45,525 nt of DNA from Candidatus Goldiibacteriota bacterium (GCA_020052235.1 JAGVPM010000140.1:1-45525), one strand, 5' to 3'; positions 1 through 9,378 are shown, numbered from the stretch's first letter. Translations and numbers: made by a program. The notes: generated by a model not told the origin, from the sequence alone.

Positions 1-1080
<1,080 letters not shown>

Positions 1081-1178
1081 TTTCACCTTCCTTAACCACC
1101 CTTAAATTTAAAAACTATTGGTTTTCAGCCCGATGGCTGAAAAATAAGGGTTTTTAGGCAAAGAGTAAAAGCGGGCAA

Positions 1179-1208
1179 ATTATACCATCGCTTTTAATTA
1201 TGTAGCAA
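1179..1208 (-). promoter_or_regulatory. Sigma-70-type promoter of the small ORF-mreB transcript
   Basis: On the minus strand TTGCTA (1208-1203) is followed after 18 bases by a perfect TATAAT (1184-1179). The predicted start of transcription lies about 90 bases upstream of the 1080 start codon. This is a motif match only. Confidence 0.6.
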
Positions 1209-1443
1209 TATTTTTTTAATTTTTAAAGGATTTTCAGCCACATTTTGAAAGTTTCAAACAAATCATCCGTTTCATTAACCGATGCCGTGCACCAAATTTA
1301 AAATGCGCAGGCGCGCCACCTGAATGAATCGGCAGTGTGCTGCTGCTTTGATTTTAATACCGGGCACACATGTCTGCAATCCGCATAACATGGGCGCCAA
1401 TCATTTTTACTTACGGCGGGAGGCAATGCATTTCTATGCTGCT

Positions 1444-1458
1444 TTCGTGCCTGGCACC
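1444..1458. repeat. Short palindromic repeat, copy 1 (TTCGTGCCTGGCACC)
   Basis: The 15-mer TTCGTGCCTGGCACC contains the near-perfect dyad GTGCC-T-GGCAC. An exact second copy lies at 34093-34107. Both are intergenic. From memory, GGTGCCAGGCAC-type repeats occur near REP-associated transposase genes in other bacteria; no such gene is in this window. Confidence 0.6.
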
Positions 1459-1477
1459 GCGTTGCACGAAAAACCTC

Positions 1478-1506
1478 TTGCAGCCCGGAGGGGGATATAT
1501 TATTAT
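1478..1506 (+). promoter_or_regulatory. Sigma-70-type promoter for the SurA/PpiD-like gene
   Basis: TTGCAG (1478-1483) is followed after 17 bases by TATTAT (1501-1506). The predicted start near 1513 leaves a leader of about 50 bases before the ATG at 1562. Confidence 0.55.
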
Positions 1507-1561
1507 GGCTTCGCTTTTCTTTATTATATGGAGTCCACGAGAAAGGATTTGCTGAACTATT

Positions 1562-3034
1562 ATGATGAAAACAATGCGTAAAAACATGAAGGTTATTTTA
1601 TGGATCGTGGTCGTTGCATTTGTGGGCACGATCTTTTTTGTTTGGGGTATGGATCTCGGGCGCCAAAAGGATTTCGTGGCGCAACAGTCGGCGGCCATGG
1701 TGAATGACAAGCCTATTTCGAACGAAGAGTTTGAACGGCTCTGGAGCCAGCAGTCTCAGGCGCTGTATGCCCAAAGCAAGGAAGAACCTTCCCGGGCCCA
1801 GCTGCAAAAAATGCGGAAAGCCTTGATTTCCGAACTGATCGACCGCGAGCTGCTCCGCCAGCAGTATTCCAAATTGGGGTTCTCCATTTTCCCGCAGGAA
1901 ATCGCTTCGCGCATCGCGTCCATGTCCGCGTTTCAGCAAAACGGAAAATTTTCGCAGGAAAAATATATGACCTTGCTGAACTACAACCATATCAATCCCG
2001 AAGAATTTGAAGCCAGTGAAAAATCGTCTTTGGAAGTTTTAAAGATGGAAATGTTCGTGAAAAACGCGGTGTTGATTTCCGACGACGAGCTGCGGCAATA
2101 CTTCCGCTCGCGCTCCCGCGAGCTCAAGCTCAAAGTCGCGGCCTTCAATTGGAAGGACAAGGCTAAAAGCATCACGGTGCCCGAGGCGGAACTGACGGCC
2201 TACTTCAATGCCCATCGCAGCGAATTCGAACAAACGGCCGAGGTTAAGGCCGCGCATATTTTGATACGCCTGGACGAAAAAGCCACGGAAGAGCAGAAAT
2301 TAACCGCCCGCTTGAAAACCGAAAATATCCGCAATGAAATCAGCAAGGGTCTGGACTTTGCCGCGGCAGCCGTCAAATATTCCGAAGACCCGGGCAGCGC
2401 CAAAACCGGCGGCGACTTGGGCTTTTTTAAAGCCGGCATGATGGTGCCGGCGTTTGAGAAAGCTGCGTTCGCGCTTAAAGTCGGAGAATTGTCCCAGCCC
2501 GTCCAATCGCAATTCGGTTTTCACTTGATCAAAGTTACGGATCGCAAAGAAGCCAAGAACCCGGCCTTTGCGGAAGTTCGGGGAAAAATCCTGGAGCAAT
2601 TGAAGGAAACCAAAGCCAAGGATGAAACACAAAAAGCCGCGGCGGCTTTTGTCGCAAGCCTGGTTGACACCAAGGATTTGGCCAAAACCGCCCAAGCCAC
2701 CAACACCGCGCTTATTTCCACCGGGTGGCTTAAAACCGACGGTAAAATCAATACCCTGGAAAAGTCCGATGTCATCTTGGACCGCGCCTTCAACCTGCCG
2801 GTTAAAAAACCCAGTTCCACCATCAGTGCCGGAGATGCCGTTTTCTTTGCCGAAGTTCAGGAAGAAAAATGGAACCCTATGGACGAAAACGGATTTTCAC
2901 GCCAACGCCAAAGCCTGTTGGAAAAATTAAAAACCGTCAAAGCCGAAGAAACCGTGGCACAATGGCTCAAAGAGTTCAAAACCACAGGCAAAGTGATTAA
3001 CAACATTGAAAAAGAAAAAAACGAAAACGAATAG
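1562..3034 (+). CDS. Membrane-anchored periplasmic peptidyl-prolyl isomerase (PpiD/SurA-like)
   Basis: A 490-residue protein with one N-terminal membrane anchor (about 10-29), a SurA_N-type chaperone segment (about 40-180) and a parvulin-type rotamase domain (about 228-328). The parvulin domain shows the family landmarks AAHILIRLDE, a GGDLGFF motif, MVPAFEKAAFALK and the QFGFHLIKV end. A second helical chaperone segment closes the protein. This order matches PpiD, which sits in the inner membrane facing the periplasm and helps newly secreted proteins fold near the Sec translocon. E. coli PpiD is longer (about 620 residues). AAAGGA lies a rather long 15 bases before the ATG; a start at the internal ATG (residue 5) is possible. 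The gene is monocistronic by layout, and a palindromic repeat lies 55 bases after the stop. Confidence 0.88.
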   Translation: MMKTMRKNMKVILWIVVVAFVGTIFFVWGMDLGRQKDFVAQQSAAMVNDKPISNEEFERLWSQQSQALYAQSKEEPSRAQLQKMRKALISELIDRELLRQQYSKLGFSIFPQEIASRIASMSAFQQNGKFSQEKYMTLLNYNHINPEEFEASEKSSLEVLKMEMFVKNAVLISDDELRQYFRSRSRELKLKVAAFNWKDKAKSITVPEAELTAYFNAHRSEFEQTAEVKAAHILIRLDEKATEEQKLTARLKTENIRNEISKGLDFAAAAVKYSEDPGSAKTGGDLGFFKAGMMVPAFEKAAFALKVGELSQPVQSQFGFHLIKVTDRKEAKNPAFAEVRGKILEQLKETKAKDETQKAAAAFVASLVDTKDLAKTAQATNTALISTGWLKTDGKINTLEKSDVILDRAFNLPVKKPSSTISAGDAVFFAEVQEEKWNPMDENGFSRQRQSLLEKLKTVKAEETVAQWLKEFKTTGKVINNIEKEKNENE

Positions 3035-3088
3035 GCCGCGAAATAATCCCCCTGCAGCTTGATGCAGAGCGTCGGATATCAGACCCCG

Positions 3089-3119
3089 TGTAGGGAACGG
3101 TTTCAAACCGTTCCCTACA
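3089..3119. repeat. REP-like palindrome, TGTAGGGAAC family (copy 1)
   Basis: Perfect inverted repeat with 15-base arms (5' arm TGTAGGGAACGGTTT) around one central C, lying between the PPIase gene and the zinc-ribbon gene. The outer ten bases TGTAGGGAAC recur as the foot of the palindrome at 40537-40567. Confidence 0.85.
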
Positions 3120-3181
3120 AAATTCATCCCTGACGTAATCGGTGAAATTTTAATAAGTGCGAGGGTATTCGAGGTGACTTT

Positions 3182-3568
3182 TTGGATTTAATCCTGCTAT
3201 TCGGGCTGGGATGGCTGGTGGCGTATTTCTTTTACCGGCGTCACAAAACGGAAACTCAAAAACTGTTTGATAAATTAAACCACGATGCGCGAAATTTTAT
3301 CCTAAGCGATCCCCGAACACGCCTGGGTCTTACCGACATTATCGACCTGTTCCATGAAAAAATCATTAATGAACACCTGGATGCGTTGGGAGATCCCTTC
3401 CCTTACAAACGCTGCCCCAAATGCGGCTCAAAAAATATCCGGCGTTTTGTTTTACAGCACGACGGCACCCCGGATCTGGTGCATGCGCCGGCCACTCCGC
3501 CGATTGCCGGGGAAGAGTTTAAGATCCTCTGCCGCAGCTGCGGGTACCGCGATGCGGTTGAAAAATAA
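3182..3568 (+). CDS. Small membrane-anchored zinc-ribbon protein of unknown function
   Basis: A 128-residue protein with an N-terminal hydrophobic segment (residues 2-17) followed by RRHK, so the body is probably cytoplasmic. The middle is helical and charged. The C-terminal third holds a zinc-ribbon with two cysteine knuckles, CPKCGSKNIRR (near residue 79) and CRSCGYRD (near residue 118). The start is TTG at 3182, preceded by GAGGTGA at 3171-3177 with about five bases spacing; the GTG inside that ribosome site is out of frame. The ribbon may bind zinc and a protein or nucleic acid partner, but nothing specific can be claimed. Its TAA stop is separated by one base from a perfect palindrome (3570-3599). 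Confidence 0.75.
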   Translation: MDLILLFGLGWLVAYFFYRRHKTETQKLFDKLNHDARNFILSDPRTRLGLTDIIDLFHEKIINEHLDALGDPFPYKRCPKCGSKNIRRFVLQHDGTPDLVHAPATPPIAGEEFKILCRSCGYRDAVEK

Positions 3569-3569
3569 T

Positions 3570-3599
3570 TACAGGGGCGTATTGCAATACGCCCCTGTA
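3570..3599. repeat. REP-like palindrome, ACAGGGGCGTATT family
   Basis: Thirty-base perfect palindrome with 15-base arms (5' arm TACAGGGGCGTATTG). It starts one base after the stop of the zinc-ribbon gene and ends 17 bases before the stop of the convergent DedA gene, so it may act as a shared transcript end. No oligo-T run follows. Confidence 0.85.
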
Positions 3600-3616
3600 G
3601 TTATTTGTGGCACGTG

Positions 3617-4261
3617 TCAGGATTTCTTGCCGTACTTATGCCGTAAAAACTCAATCACTGCCGGCAGGACCGAGATGACAACAATGGCCATGATGACAAT
3701 GGTAAAATTCTTTTTCACCACCGGCAAATTGCCGAAATAATACCCGCCGAATACAAACAAAGCCACCCAACTTAAACCGCCGACAATATTATACGCAAAG
3801 AAGCGCCAAAAAGTCATAGCACCAATTCCCGCCACAAACGGGGCGAAGGTGCGGAAGATGGGCAGGAAGCGGGTCAAGATGATGGTCTTGCCGCCGTGTT
3901 TTTCATAGAAACGGTGCGTCTTCTCCAAATATTCCCTGTTTAAAAAACGTATCTTTTCACTGCTGAATATCTTGGGGCCGACAAATTTCCCAATACCGTA
4001 GTTGGCCAGATTGCCGAGAATGGCCGCAAGTGACAGTAAAACAAAAATCCAGGTCACATCCAGCGAACCCATGGCCGCAAACGCACCGATGGCAAAAAGG
4101 AGTGAGTCGCCGGGTAAAAAAGGTGTAACCACCAAACCGGTTTCACAAAATATAATCATGAAAAAAAGCACATACACCCAGGGACCACAATACGCAATGA
4201 CCTGGCCCAAGTGTTTGTCCATGTGTAAAAAGTAATCCATAACCAACTGAATGACATCCAT
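3617..4261 (-). CDS. DedA-family inner membrane protein
   Basis: A 214-residue polytopic protein with the DedA landmarks: an N-terminal re-entrant region with the acidic FCETGLVVTPFLPGDSLLF segment, then GGKTIILTRFLPIFRTFAPFVAG with the conserved arginines and the G-x-M that follows. DedA proteins are needed for membrane homeostasis and some act as undecaprenyl-phosphate or phospholipid flippases. The ATG at 4261 is chosen because AAGGAGA sits five bases upstream; a longer frame to 4312 would add 17 unlikely residues. It converges on the zinc-ribbon gene and lies 94 bases downstream of the MFS gene on the same strand, so it may be read from its own promoter. Confidence 0.92.
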   Translation of the reverse strand: MDVIQLVMDYFLHMDKHLGQVIAYCGPWVYVLFFMIIFCETGLVVTPFLPGDSLLFAIGAFAAMGSLDVTWIFVLLSLAAILGNLANYGIGKFVGPKIFSSEKIRFLNREYLEKTHRFYEKHGGKTIILTRFLPIFRTFAPFVAGIGAMTFWRFFAYNIVGGLSWVALFVFGGYYFGNLPVVKKNFTIVIMAIVVISVLPAVIEFLRHKYGKKS

Positions 4262-4355
4262 AACGTCTCCTTGATTGTATTGTTTTCGGTGTTTTTTACA
4301 CCACGCGGTCAAATAAAGCCATCATCATAGGTGAGGTGCACGCGGGACGCAAGTA

Positions 4356-5528
4356 TTATTTTTCCAGTGGATTTTCTCGTACCCAGGCTAGCGCCAATGC
4401 CGCCAACAGTGTCAATCCCAAGGAAAGCATGATCGGAACTGCGTGACCCCAACGCTCCCACAACCAACCCGCCAAGCTCGACGCGCCCAAGGCGCCCAGG
4501 CCTAAAATCATCTGATAAATGCCCAACCCGCTGGCGCGCCAGGCCGGAGGCGATAATTCCGCCACCAAGGCTTTTTGCACTGGTTCTAAAGCGCCTTTAT
4601 GCAACCCATAAACCACGAATACGAGCGGAAGCACCCATTGGGTTCTAATTGTCAGTAATAAAATCAACCCGCTTGCCCAAAGTCCATACCCCATCCACAG
4701 CACGGCCTTGCGCCCCAAACGATCCGCCCAACGTCCGAATGGCCACGAACTAAGCGCAGCCGCCAAAGTAAACGCCAGGTATAACCACGGCAGGGTGGCT
4801 TCGCGATATCCCACCTGCCCGGCATAGACCAGTAAAAACGCATAACTGAAAGCACCCAACGTATATAAAAAACTCGAAACCAGCATCCACCGGAACGGTA
4901 CACTCCATTGCCCCCACATCCAGCGGGCCGGTTTCGGCGCACCGGCATTTGCCTTTTCCTTCAAGCCGAAAAATAAAAGAGCCACACTGAAAAGCGAGGG
5001 CACAGCGGCGATGAGAAAAAGTTTCCGATAACCAAGATAGGGAAACAAAACCAAACAAAGGACGATACCGCAAACAGCACCCAAATTGTCCATGGTTCTT
5101 AAAACACCAAACGCGCGCCCGCGCTTTCCTGCGGTTGCATCCTCGGCCACCATGGCATCTCGGGGTGCACTGCGGATTTTTCCCGAACGGTCGAGGATGC
5201 GCAGCGGCAAAACCCATATCCAGGAAGTTGCAAGGGCATACCCCACGCGGGCCGCCGATCCGGCAAAATAGCCTGACCAGATGAAGGGTTTACGGCGCTG
5301 CACGCGGTCGGAAAGCCAACCTGAAAAAGCTTTGGACAAAGAAACCACGGCCTCACCAACACCCTCAACCAGCCCCAAGGCCCATAAATTAGCGCCCAGA
5401 ATATGGGTCATGAACATGGGCCAAATCGGCGCAATCATGTCCGAGCCCAAATCGTTTAAAAACGAAGCCGACGCGAGCCAGCCGAGAGCGCGGCGTTTGA
5501 CTTGAGGTGATGGAATTTCCGGCTTCAA
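4356..5528 (-). CDS. Major facilitator superfamily transporter
   Basis: A 390-residue protein with about 12 hydrophobic segments. It carries the MFS loop 2-3 signature (SGWLSDRVQRRKPFIWSG) and its second-half echo (GRWADRLGRKAVL). Length and pattern fit drug or metabolite exporters of the DHA/SP type, but the substrate cannot be read. The frame begins with TTG at 5528, eight bases after the stop of the upstream secreted protein, and no ribosome site is visible. The next in-frame ATG would delete the first helix, so translation probably depends on reinitiation from the upstream gene. It is the last gene of the operon that begins with the NlpC/P60 lipoprotein. Confidence 0.85.
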   Translation of the reverse strand: MKPEIPSPQVKRRALGWLASASFLNDLGSDMIAPIWPMFMTHILGANLWALGLVEGVGEAVVSLSKAFSGWLSDRVQRRKPFIWSGYFAGSAARVGYALATSWIWVLPLRILDRSGKIRSAPRDAMVAEDATAGKRGRAFGVLRTMDNLGAVCGIVLCLVLFPYLGYRKLFLIAAVPSLFSVALLFFGLKEKANAGAPKPARWMWGQWSVPFRWMLVSSFLYTLGAFSYAFLLVYAGQVGYREATLPWLYLAFTLAAALSSWPFGRWADRLGRKAVLWMGYGLWASGLILLLTIRTQWVLPLVFVVYGLHKGALEPVQKALVAELSPPAWRASGLGIYQMILGLGALGASSLAGWLWERWGHAVPIMLSLGLTLLAALALAWVRENPLEK

Positions 5529-5536
5529 TTGACGGG

Positions 5537-6241
5537 CTACTTCACTTTCTTGGAGGAATCACCGTCCACCATAACCATGGTGGTGCCGATGAACTGATGG
5601 TCAATTTCGAAAAAAATATGCTTGGGGTCCTTGGGAACTCGTTCAAAAAATACCACTCCGGTATATACCGTGTCCGGAGTTACATCGCGCGGCCATAAAT
5701 AAGTCTGTGCCAGAGCACCGATGTCTTCAATGAGCACCTCGGCTTGCTTGAGTTCTTCGTCCGTGGAAAATTTGGTTCCCGCGAACCAATTTTCCAAGCG
5801 CGTCCGCCATCCCGTGGGCCGGTTTTGAGTCATGAATTGCTTTAAGCGGGCATACACGGCCACGATCTTTTGTTGCGGATAATCGGCTTGAATTTCTCCC
5901 ATCATGGTATCGATCTCATTGACGTTTTGCGGCAAGAGCGAGCGCAACCGGTGTAACCGGTCAGACACAATCTCATCGGCCGTGACCGGGCGCAGCGGCT
6001 TGTTGTCGCCGTCGGTCATTTGCACAAAATAACGGGAAATGGTGACCGGAGATAATTTCGAATGATTTTCCACGCGGATAAAAACCGTAACCGGATTTTT
6101 TCCATCATCCATTTCCGCGGCAAACCCAATCATCCCTATCTGGCCATTGGCTTTCCAAGTGGCTGCCTGCGCGGGAAAAACCGCTGCCGCCAGCCACGCC
6201 GTGCTCAGCACACTCAGCCGGATTAGGGTTCGTAATTTCAT
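5537..6241 (-). CDS. Secreted or periplasmic protein of unknown function
   Basis: A 234-residue protein with a clear signal peptide (MKLRTLIRLSVLSTAWLAAAVFPAQA, cleavage after AQA near residue 26). The mature part has no domain I recognise. It is mixed alpha/beta with a segment (VTVFIRVENHSKLSPVTISRY) that resembles the first strands of an immunoglobulin-like fold. The start at 6241 is fixed by an ATGA overlap with the Maf gene and an AAGAGG ribosome site. Operon neighbours are Maf upstream and an MFS exporter 8 bases downstream. A periplasmic role is inferred from the signal peptide only. Confidence 0.75.
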   Translation of the reverse strand: MKLRTLIRLSVLSTAWLAAAVFPAQAATWKANGQIGMIGFAAEMDDGKNPVTVFIRVENHSKLSPVTISRYFVQMTDGDNKPLRPVTADEIVSDRLHRLRSLLPQNVNEIDTMMGEIQADYPQQKIVAVYARLKQFMTQNRPTGWRTRLENWFAGTKFSTDEELKQAEVLIEDIGALAQTYLWPRDVTPDTVYTGVVFFERVPKDPKHIFFEIDHQFIGTTMVMVDGDSSKKVK

Positions 6242-6846
6242 GGCCGCCTCTTTTGCAATTGTATCCATTGCGCACAAACGCGCCCCAAGGGTAATCCCAC
6301 CACATTAAAATAACAGCCTTCAACGCGGGTGACAAACGCACCGGCGCGCCCCTGAATGCCGTACGCGCCGGCTTTGTCATGCCACTCGCCGGACTTTAAG
6401 TAGTTTTCCAGTTCTTCCGGTTCCAGCTTCCGCATGCGCACCCGGGTATGTTCGGCCCACGTGATGGTTTCGCCGGTCACGCTATGCACCCAAGCCACCC
6501 CCGTGACCACCTGGTGTTCACGCTGCGCCAACCGTTGCAACATGCGCGCCGCCGCGCTGCGCTGCGCGGGTTTTCCAAAAATAGTTTTCCCCACAGCCAC
6601 CACAGTATCGGCCCCTAAAACCCAAGCCGGGGTTTTAATCCGCGCAGCCACTTCCCGGGCTTTGCCCAAAGCGGACTTCACGGCAAACAAGACCGGGTCC
6701 CCGTGCGGCTCGCCCTCATCATACTTGGACTTGAGCACACGAAACGCAATCCCCGCCTGGCGCAATAATTGCCGCCGGCGCGGCGATGCCGAAGCCAGAA
6801 TCAGGCTGGGAAAATTGGTTTTAGGCCCGGCTGCTCGAGTCGTCAT
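6238..6846 (-). CDS. maf: Maf-family nucleoside triphosphate pyrophosphatase
   Basis: A 202-residue protein with all Maf landmarks: the N-terminal LILASASPRRRQLL loop, the YDEGEP acidic segment, VLGADTVVAVG with the metal-binding Asp, GKP, and the C-terminal DKAGAYGIQGRAGAFV and NVVGLPL motifs. Maf proteins hydrolyse dTTP, UTP or modified pyrimidine nucleotides to monophosphates and are linked to cell-division arrest. The start at 6846 overlaps the stop of the NlpC/P60 gene by ATGA; its own stop overlaps the next gene the same way. A longer frame to 6888 would lie inside the upstream gene and is rejected. Confidence 0.93.
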   Translation of the reverse strand: MTTRAAGPKTNFPSLILASASPRRRQLLRQAGIAFRVLKSKYDEGEPHGDPVLFAVKSALGKAREVAARIKTPAWVLGADTVVAVGKTIFGKPAQRSAAARMLQRLAQREHQVVTGVAWVHSVTGETITWAEHTRVRMRKLEPEELENYLKSGEWHDKAGAYGIQGRAGAFVTRVEGCYFNVVGLPLGRVCAQWIQLQKRRP

Positions 6847-7337
6847 GGTTGCAAAGCGCGCCGCACACCTAAAAAACGACCACGCCAATACCGTTCATTG
6901 CCGTCGGAAATTTTTACCGCATCGCCCTTTCCCGGGGCGTGGACAAACCGCCCGTGTCCCAGGTAGATGCCCACGTGCGAAGGACCATTGTGATCAATGC
7001 TCCAAAACAGCAAGTCCGAAGGCTGTTCCTCGCCGCTGCGCACCGGCGCTGTGGCGGAAAATTGCTTCGGACTGCTCCGGGGCAACTTGACGCCCGCAGC
7101 ATTGCGGAACACGTATTGCACAAATCCCGAACAATCAAACCCCTTGGTGGTCGTGCCGCCATACCGATACGGCGTGCCCAGCAGTCCCTTGGCCGTGCGG
7201 ATGATCTCATTGGCTTTAGCAGCATCGGGTGCCGGCCTCGAAGGAATGGTCGCGCATCCGGTCAATACCATGGCAACCAGCCCAGAACATCCAACCAACC
7301 GCGCAATTTGGCTCACGAAACGATTAGAACCCACCAT
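6843..7337 (-). CDS. NlpC/P60-family peptidoglycan hydrolase lipoprotein
   Basis: A 164-residue protein with a lipoprotein signal ending LVAMVLTGC (lipid-anchored Cys near residue 28). The NlpC/P60 domain follows from about residue 45. The catalytic cysteine is in GFDCSGFVQYVF, the first histidine in SHVGIYLGHGRF and the second in FVHAPG. Such enzymes cut the D-gamma-glutamyl-diaminopimelate bond in the peptide stem of peptidoglycan, and the lipid anchor places it at the outer or inner membrane facing the periplasm. The ribosome site is weak (GGAAG about 14 bases upstream). It is first of four genes with stop/start overlaps (with maf, secreted protein, MFS). Confidence 0.9.
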   Translation of the reverse strand: MVGSNRFVSQIARLVGCSGLVAMVLTGCATIPSRPAPDAAKANEIIRTAKGLLGTPYRYGGTTTKGFDCSGFVQYVFRNAAGVKLPRSSPKQFSATAPVRSGEEQPSDLLFWSIDHNGPSHVGIYLGHGRFVHAPGKGDAVKISDGNERYWRGRFLGVRRALQP

Positions 7338-7397
7338 GATTTTTTTGATCTGCTTCCGGGATTTTATTTAACGCGCGCGTTTCCATGAATAAGCCTC

Positions 7398-7955
7398 CTA
7401 GGCTGCTCCGCTTTTCCCGGGCGGCATAGCCGACAATGCAGTCTCAATCAGACGCTTCAGCAGGGTTTCAATTATTTTATCCGCAGCCAAAAAACGGATC
7501 TCGCGCAAGGTGGTGGTCTTCAGGCAATGTTCCAAAACCGTTAAAAACGTGGTTTGCACCGCATGCAGCACCGGGAAGCGTACAATCTCGGCTCCCACGG
7601 GCGGAATCGCCAGTGATACGCAGTGATGCTTATCCGCCAAAACCAGTGCGGCTTTCACGGCTTCATGGATTTTTGGCACGCTGGTCATCATGTCCTGCCC
7701 CCAAGCCGCCGCATGAATCAAATATTTGCATTTCAAGCGGCCTTGGGGCGTGATGATCGCTTGCCCGATTTCTATAGGGCCGGCATTTATGGCAGCCGTT
7801 TCCACAAATTCCCCGGCAAAACGTTTGAGGCCCTCCGAGGTGCCCGAAGAAAACCAAAGGTAATTATTGGTGGGATGCACCAGTGCGTCGACCGCTTGCT
7901 TGGCCAGCTCGCCGGACACAACAAACACACGTGTTTCATTAATCAGGATATCCAT
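7398..7955 (-). CDS. Macro-domain protein (probable ADP-ribose-binding or de-ADP-ribosylating)
   Basis: A 185-residue protein matching the macro fold: VDALVHPTNNYLWFSSG corresponds to the family's DAIVNAAN...L..GGGV region, followed by GPIEIGQAIITPQG and KYLIHAAAWGQD (the usual strand with HA). The glycine-rich loop is altered (SSGTSEGLK). Macro domains bind ADP-ribose or its derivatives and many remove ADP-ribose from proteins or nucleic acids. The start at 7955 follows GGGGAG with five bases spacing; the upstream extension to 7991 contains that ribosome site. It sits 60 bases before the NlpC/P60 gene on the same strand and may share its transcript. Confidence 0.8.
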   Translation of the reverse strand: MDILINETRVFVVSGELAKQAVDALVHPTNNYLWFSSGTSEGLKRFAGEFVETAAINAGPIEIGQAIITPQGRLKCKYLIHAAAWGQDMMTSVPKIHEAVKAALVLADKHHCVSLAIPPVGAEIVRFPVLHAVQTTFLTVLEHCLKTTTLREIRFLAADKIIETLLKRLIETALSAMPPGKSGAA

Positions 7956-8176
7956 GCTCGCTCCCCGGCCGACGGTGATAAACCTGCTCAATGTAATGAA
8001 GACTTTAACATCGCGCTGATTCTAACATGGCGTTAGAAAGCGGCGCAATGGGTTTTTACCCCGCGGCTGAATGAAGGCGCCGGATAAAAGTCAGTGCGGC
8101 TTTTATTCATTGTGTAAAAGATTTTTTTCCAAGGTTGTGATACCTTAAAGGGACGTTGCATCTTTGGGAGGATCGT

Positions 8177-8659
8177 ATGCCGGCGGAGATCATTGAACTT
8201 GCAAACGAAAACGATGCCGAGGAAATTTTAACCTTGCAGAAGCTGGCATTTCAAAGCGAAGCCGCTTTATACAACGACTATACCATTCCCCCTTTGACCC
8301 AAACCTTGGAGGATTTGCGCCGCGAGATCGGCACGTTATGTTTCCTCAAGCTCCTTCGGGACGGACGCATTGCCGGGTCGGTACACGCGGAACAAAAAGC
8401 CGGCACCTGCTTCATCAACCGGCTGATGGTGCACCCCGGCGTTCAAGGACACGGATTGGGAAAAGTCCTGATGCACGCCATTGAAAACCGTTTCCCTCAG
8501 GCGCAGCGCTTTCAATTGGCCACGGGAGATCTCAGCGTCCGGAATCTCAACTTGTATCACGCGCTCGGTTACCGTGAGTTCAAAGCGCAAATGCTCACCG
8601 ATAAAGTCCGCATGGTTTTTCTGGAAAAAAACACCCCGGATTATTTATCCCCTGAATGA
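8177..8659 (+). CDS. GNAT-family N-acetyltransferase
   Basis: A 160-residue protein with the GNAT fold: IIELANENDAEEILTLQ at the N-terminus, strand beta-4 INRLMVHPGVQGHGLGKVLM containing the acetyl-CoA pyrophosphate loop (Q-G-H-G-L-G), and a C-terminal NLNLYHALGYREF motif. It transfers an acetyl group from acetyl-CoA to an amine; the substrate is unknown. The ATG at 8177 has GGGAGG seven bases upstream; an earlier ATG (8156) lacks one. Its 3' end overlaps the 3' end of the convergent small lipoprotein gene by 19 bases. Confidence 0.88.
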   Translation: MPAEIIELANENDAEEILTLQKLAFQSEAALYNDYTIPPLTQTLEDLRREIGTLCFLKLLRDGRIAGSVHAEQKAGTCFINRLMVHPGVQGHGLGKVLMHAIENRFPQAQRFQLATGDLSVRNLNLYHALGYREFKAQMLTDKVRMVFLEKNTPDYLSPE

Positions 8660-8898
8660 TGCTGTACGTTCGTGTTCACATGCGTGTTTTTTCCATCCGA
8701 AGAAGCGCCAACCGTGGTCTCGGTTCCGCCGACTGAAAAAGTCTTATTGGCGTCCATGCCCACATTCCCGTTAATCGGATCCACATGCGCCCCCAAATCC
8801 ACATCCCCTAAATTTCCCGCACCGGAAATATCCATGCTCACGCATCCTGCCAAAGCCGCCACGGCCAACCCCAGCCACACTGCGATGATCTTTTTCAT
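8641..8898 (-). CDS. Small lipoprotein
   Basis: An 85-residue product with a canonical lipoprotein signal (MKKIIAVWLGLAVAALAGC, lipidated Cys at residue 19). The mature part is Gly/Asn/Thr/Asp-rich with no recognisable fold and ends in NVQHHSGDK. The ATG at 8898 is preceded by AGGAGG with five bases spacing, so the longer frame to 8991 is not used. It is convergent with the GNAT gene with overlapping ends and lies 89 bases downstream of the zinc-ribbon membrane protein. Confidence 0.78.
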   Translation of the reverse strand: MKKIIAVWLGLAVAALAGCVSMDISGAGNLGDVDLGAHVDPINGNVGMDANKTFSVGGTETTVGASSDGKNTHVNTNVQHHSGDK

Positions 8899-8987
8899 AA
8901 TGCCTCCTAAAAATGATATCCCCGTGATCGCGCAAACCTTCTTGCGGATTATTGCATCCAGTATCGCCGGATCAGTATCGTCAAACT

Positions 8988-9242
8988 TCACTCCTGCTGG
9001 GTTCGGACAGCCATACCGGCTTTATGGTGTTTAATTATCAAGCCGGGCAAAGTCACGGCCAAGGTAAGCAGCAACACTATGATAATCAGCACCAGTACCG
9101 ACCGGTCCGCCGGACGCCGGATGCCCCGATTTTGACTTTGGCGTTCAAAATCAAAACGCACTCCGCAATGGGGGCATTTCTCTCCCACTCGGGTGGCTGC
9201 CGAAATTTCCCGTCCGCAGTTTCCGCATTGTTTTGAATTCAT
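8988..9242 (-). CDS. Small zinc-ribbon protein with one C-terminal membrane helix
   Basis: An 84-residue protein. Residues 5-25 form a double-cysteine ribbon (CGNCGREI ... CPHCGVRF) of the zinc_ribbon_2/DUF-type found at the front of many small bacterial membrane proteins. A basic linker (RGIRRPADR) leads into one membrane helix (about 48-71, SVLVLIIIVLLLTLAVTLPG). The ATG at 9242 follows AGGTG with seven bases spacing. The function is unknown; the ribbon should face the cytoplasm by the positive-inside rule. Confidence 0.75.
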   Translation of the reverse strand: MNSKQCGNCGREISAATRVGEKCPHCGVRFDFERQSQNRGIRRPADRSVLVLIIIVLLLTLAVTLPGLIIKHHKAGMAVRTQQE

Positions 9243-9378
9243 ATTCAACACCTCGTAATGGCCTGATTCACCGGGAGTATTATATTTGACTTTTCCTGAC
9301 TTCTCCAGCAGGAAAAACAATTCCCCGGCATTTTACACCTGCTGCCTGTGACAATGACTTGGATTTAATTCCCGGCAG

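Larger units (their letters stand above)
1081..1561. other. Divergent intergenic region between the mreB transcript and the PPIase gene (481 bp)
   Basis: This is the only gene-free stretch longer than 300 bases. It holds the leftward mreB promoter (1179-1208), an AT-rich block (about 1190-1260), one copy of a short GTGCC/GGCAC repeat (1444-1458) and the rightward promoter of the PPIase gene (1478-1506). A plus-strand reading frame across 1324-1581 contains these signals, has no ribosome site and is not believed to be a gene. I see no RNA gene here. Confidence 0.6.

Noticed and set aside
1324-1581. An 85-codon plus-strand frame upstream of the PPIase gene
   Set aside because: It lacks a ribosome site, contains the PPIase promoter and a repeat, and its composition is not protein-like.
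6434-7090. Long plus-strand frame of 218 codons
   Set aside because: It is antisense to Maf and NlpC/P60, both of which have full motifs; it is a by-product of high GC at third positions.
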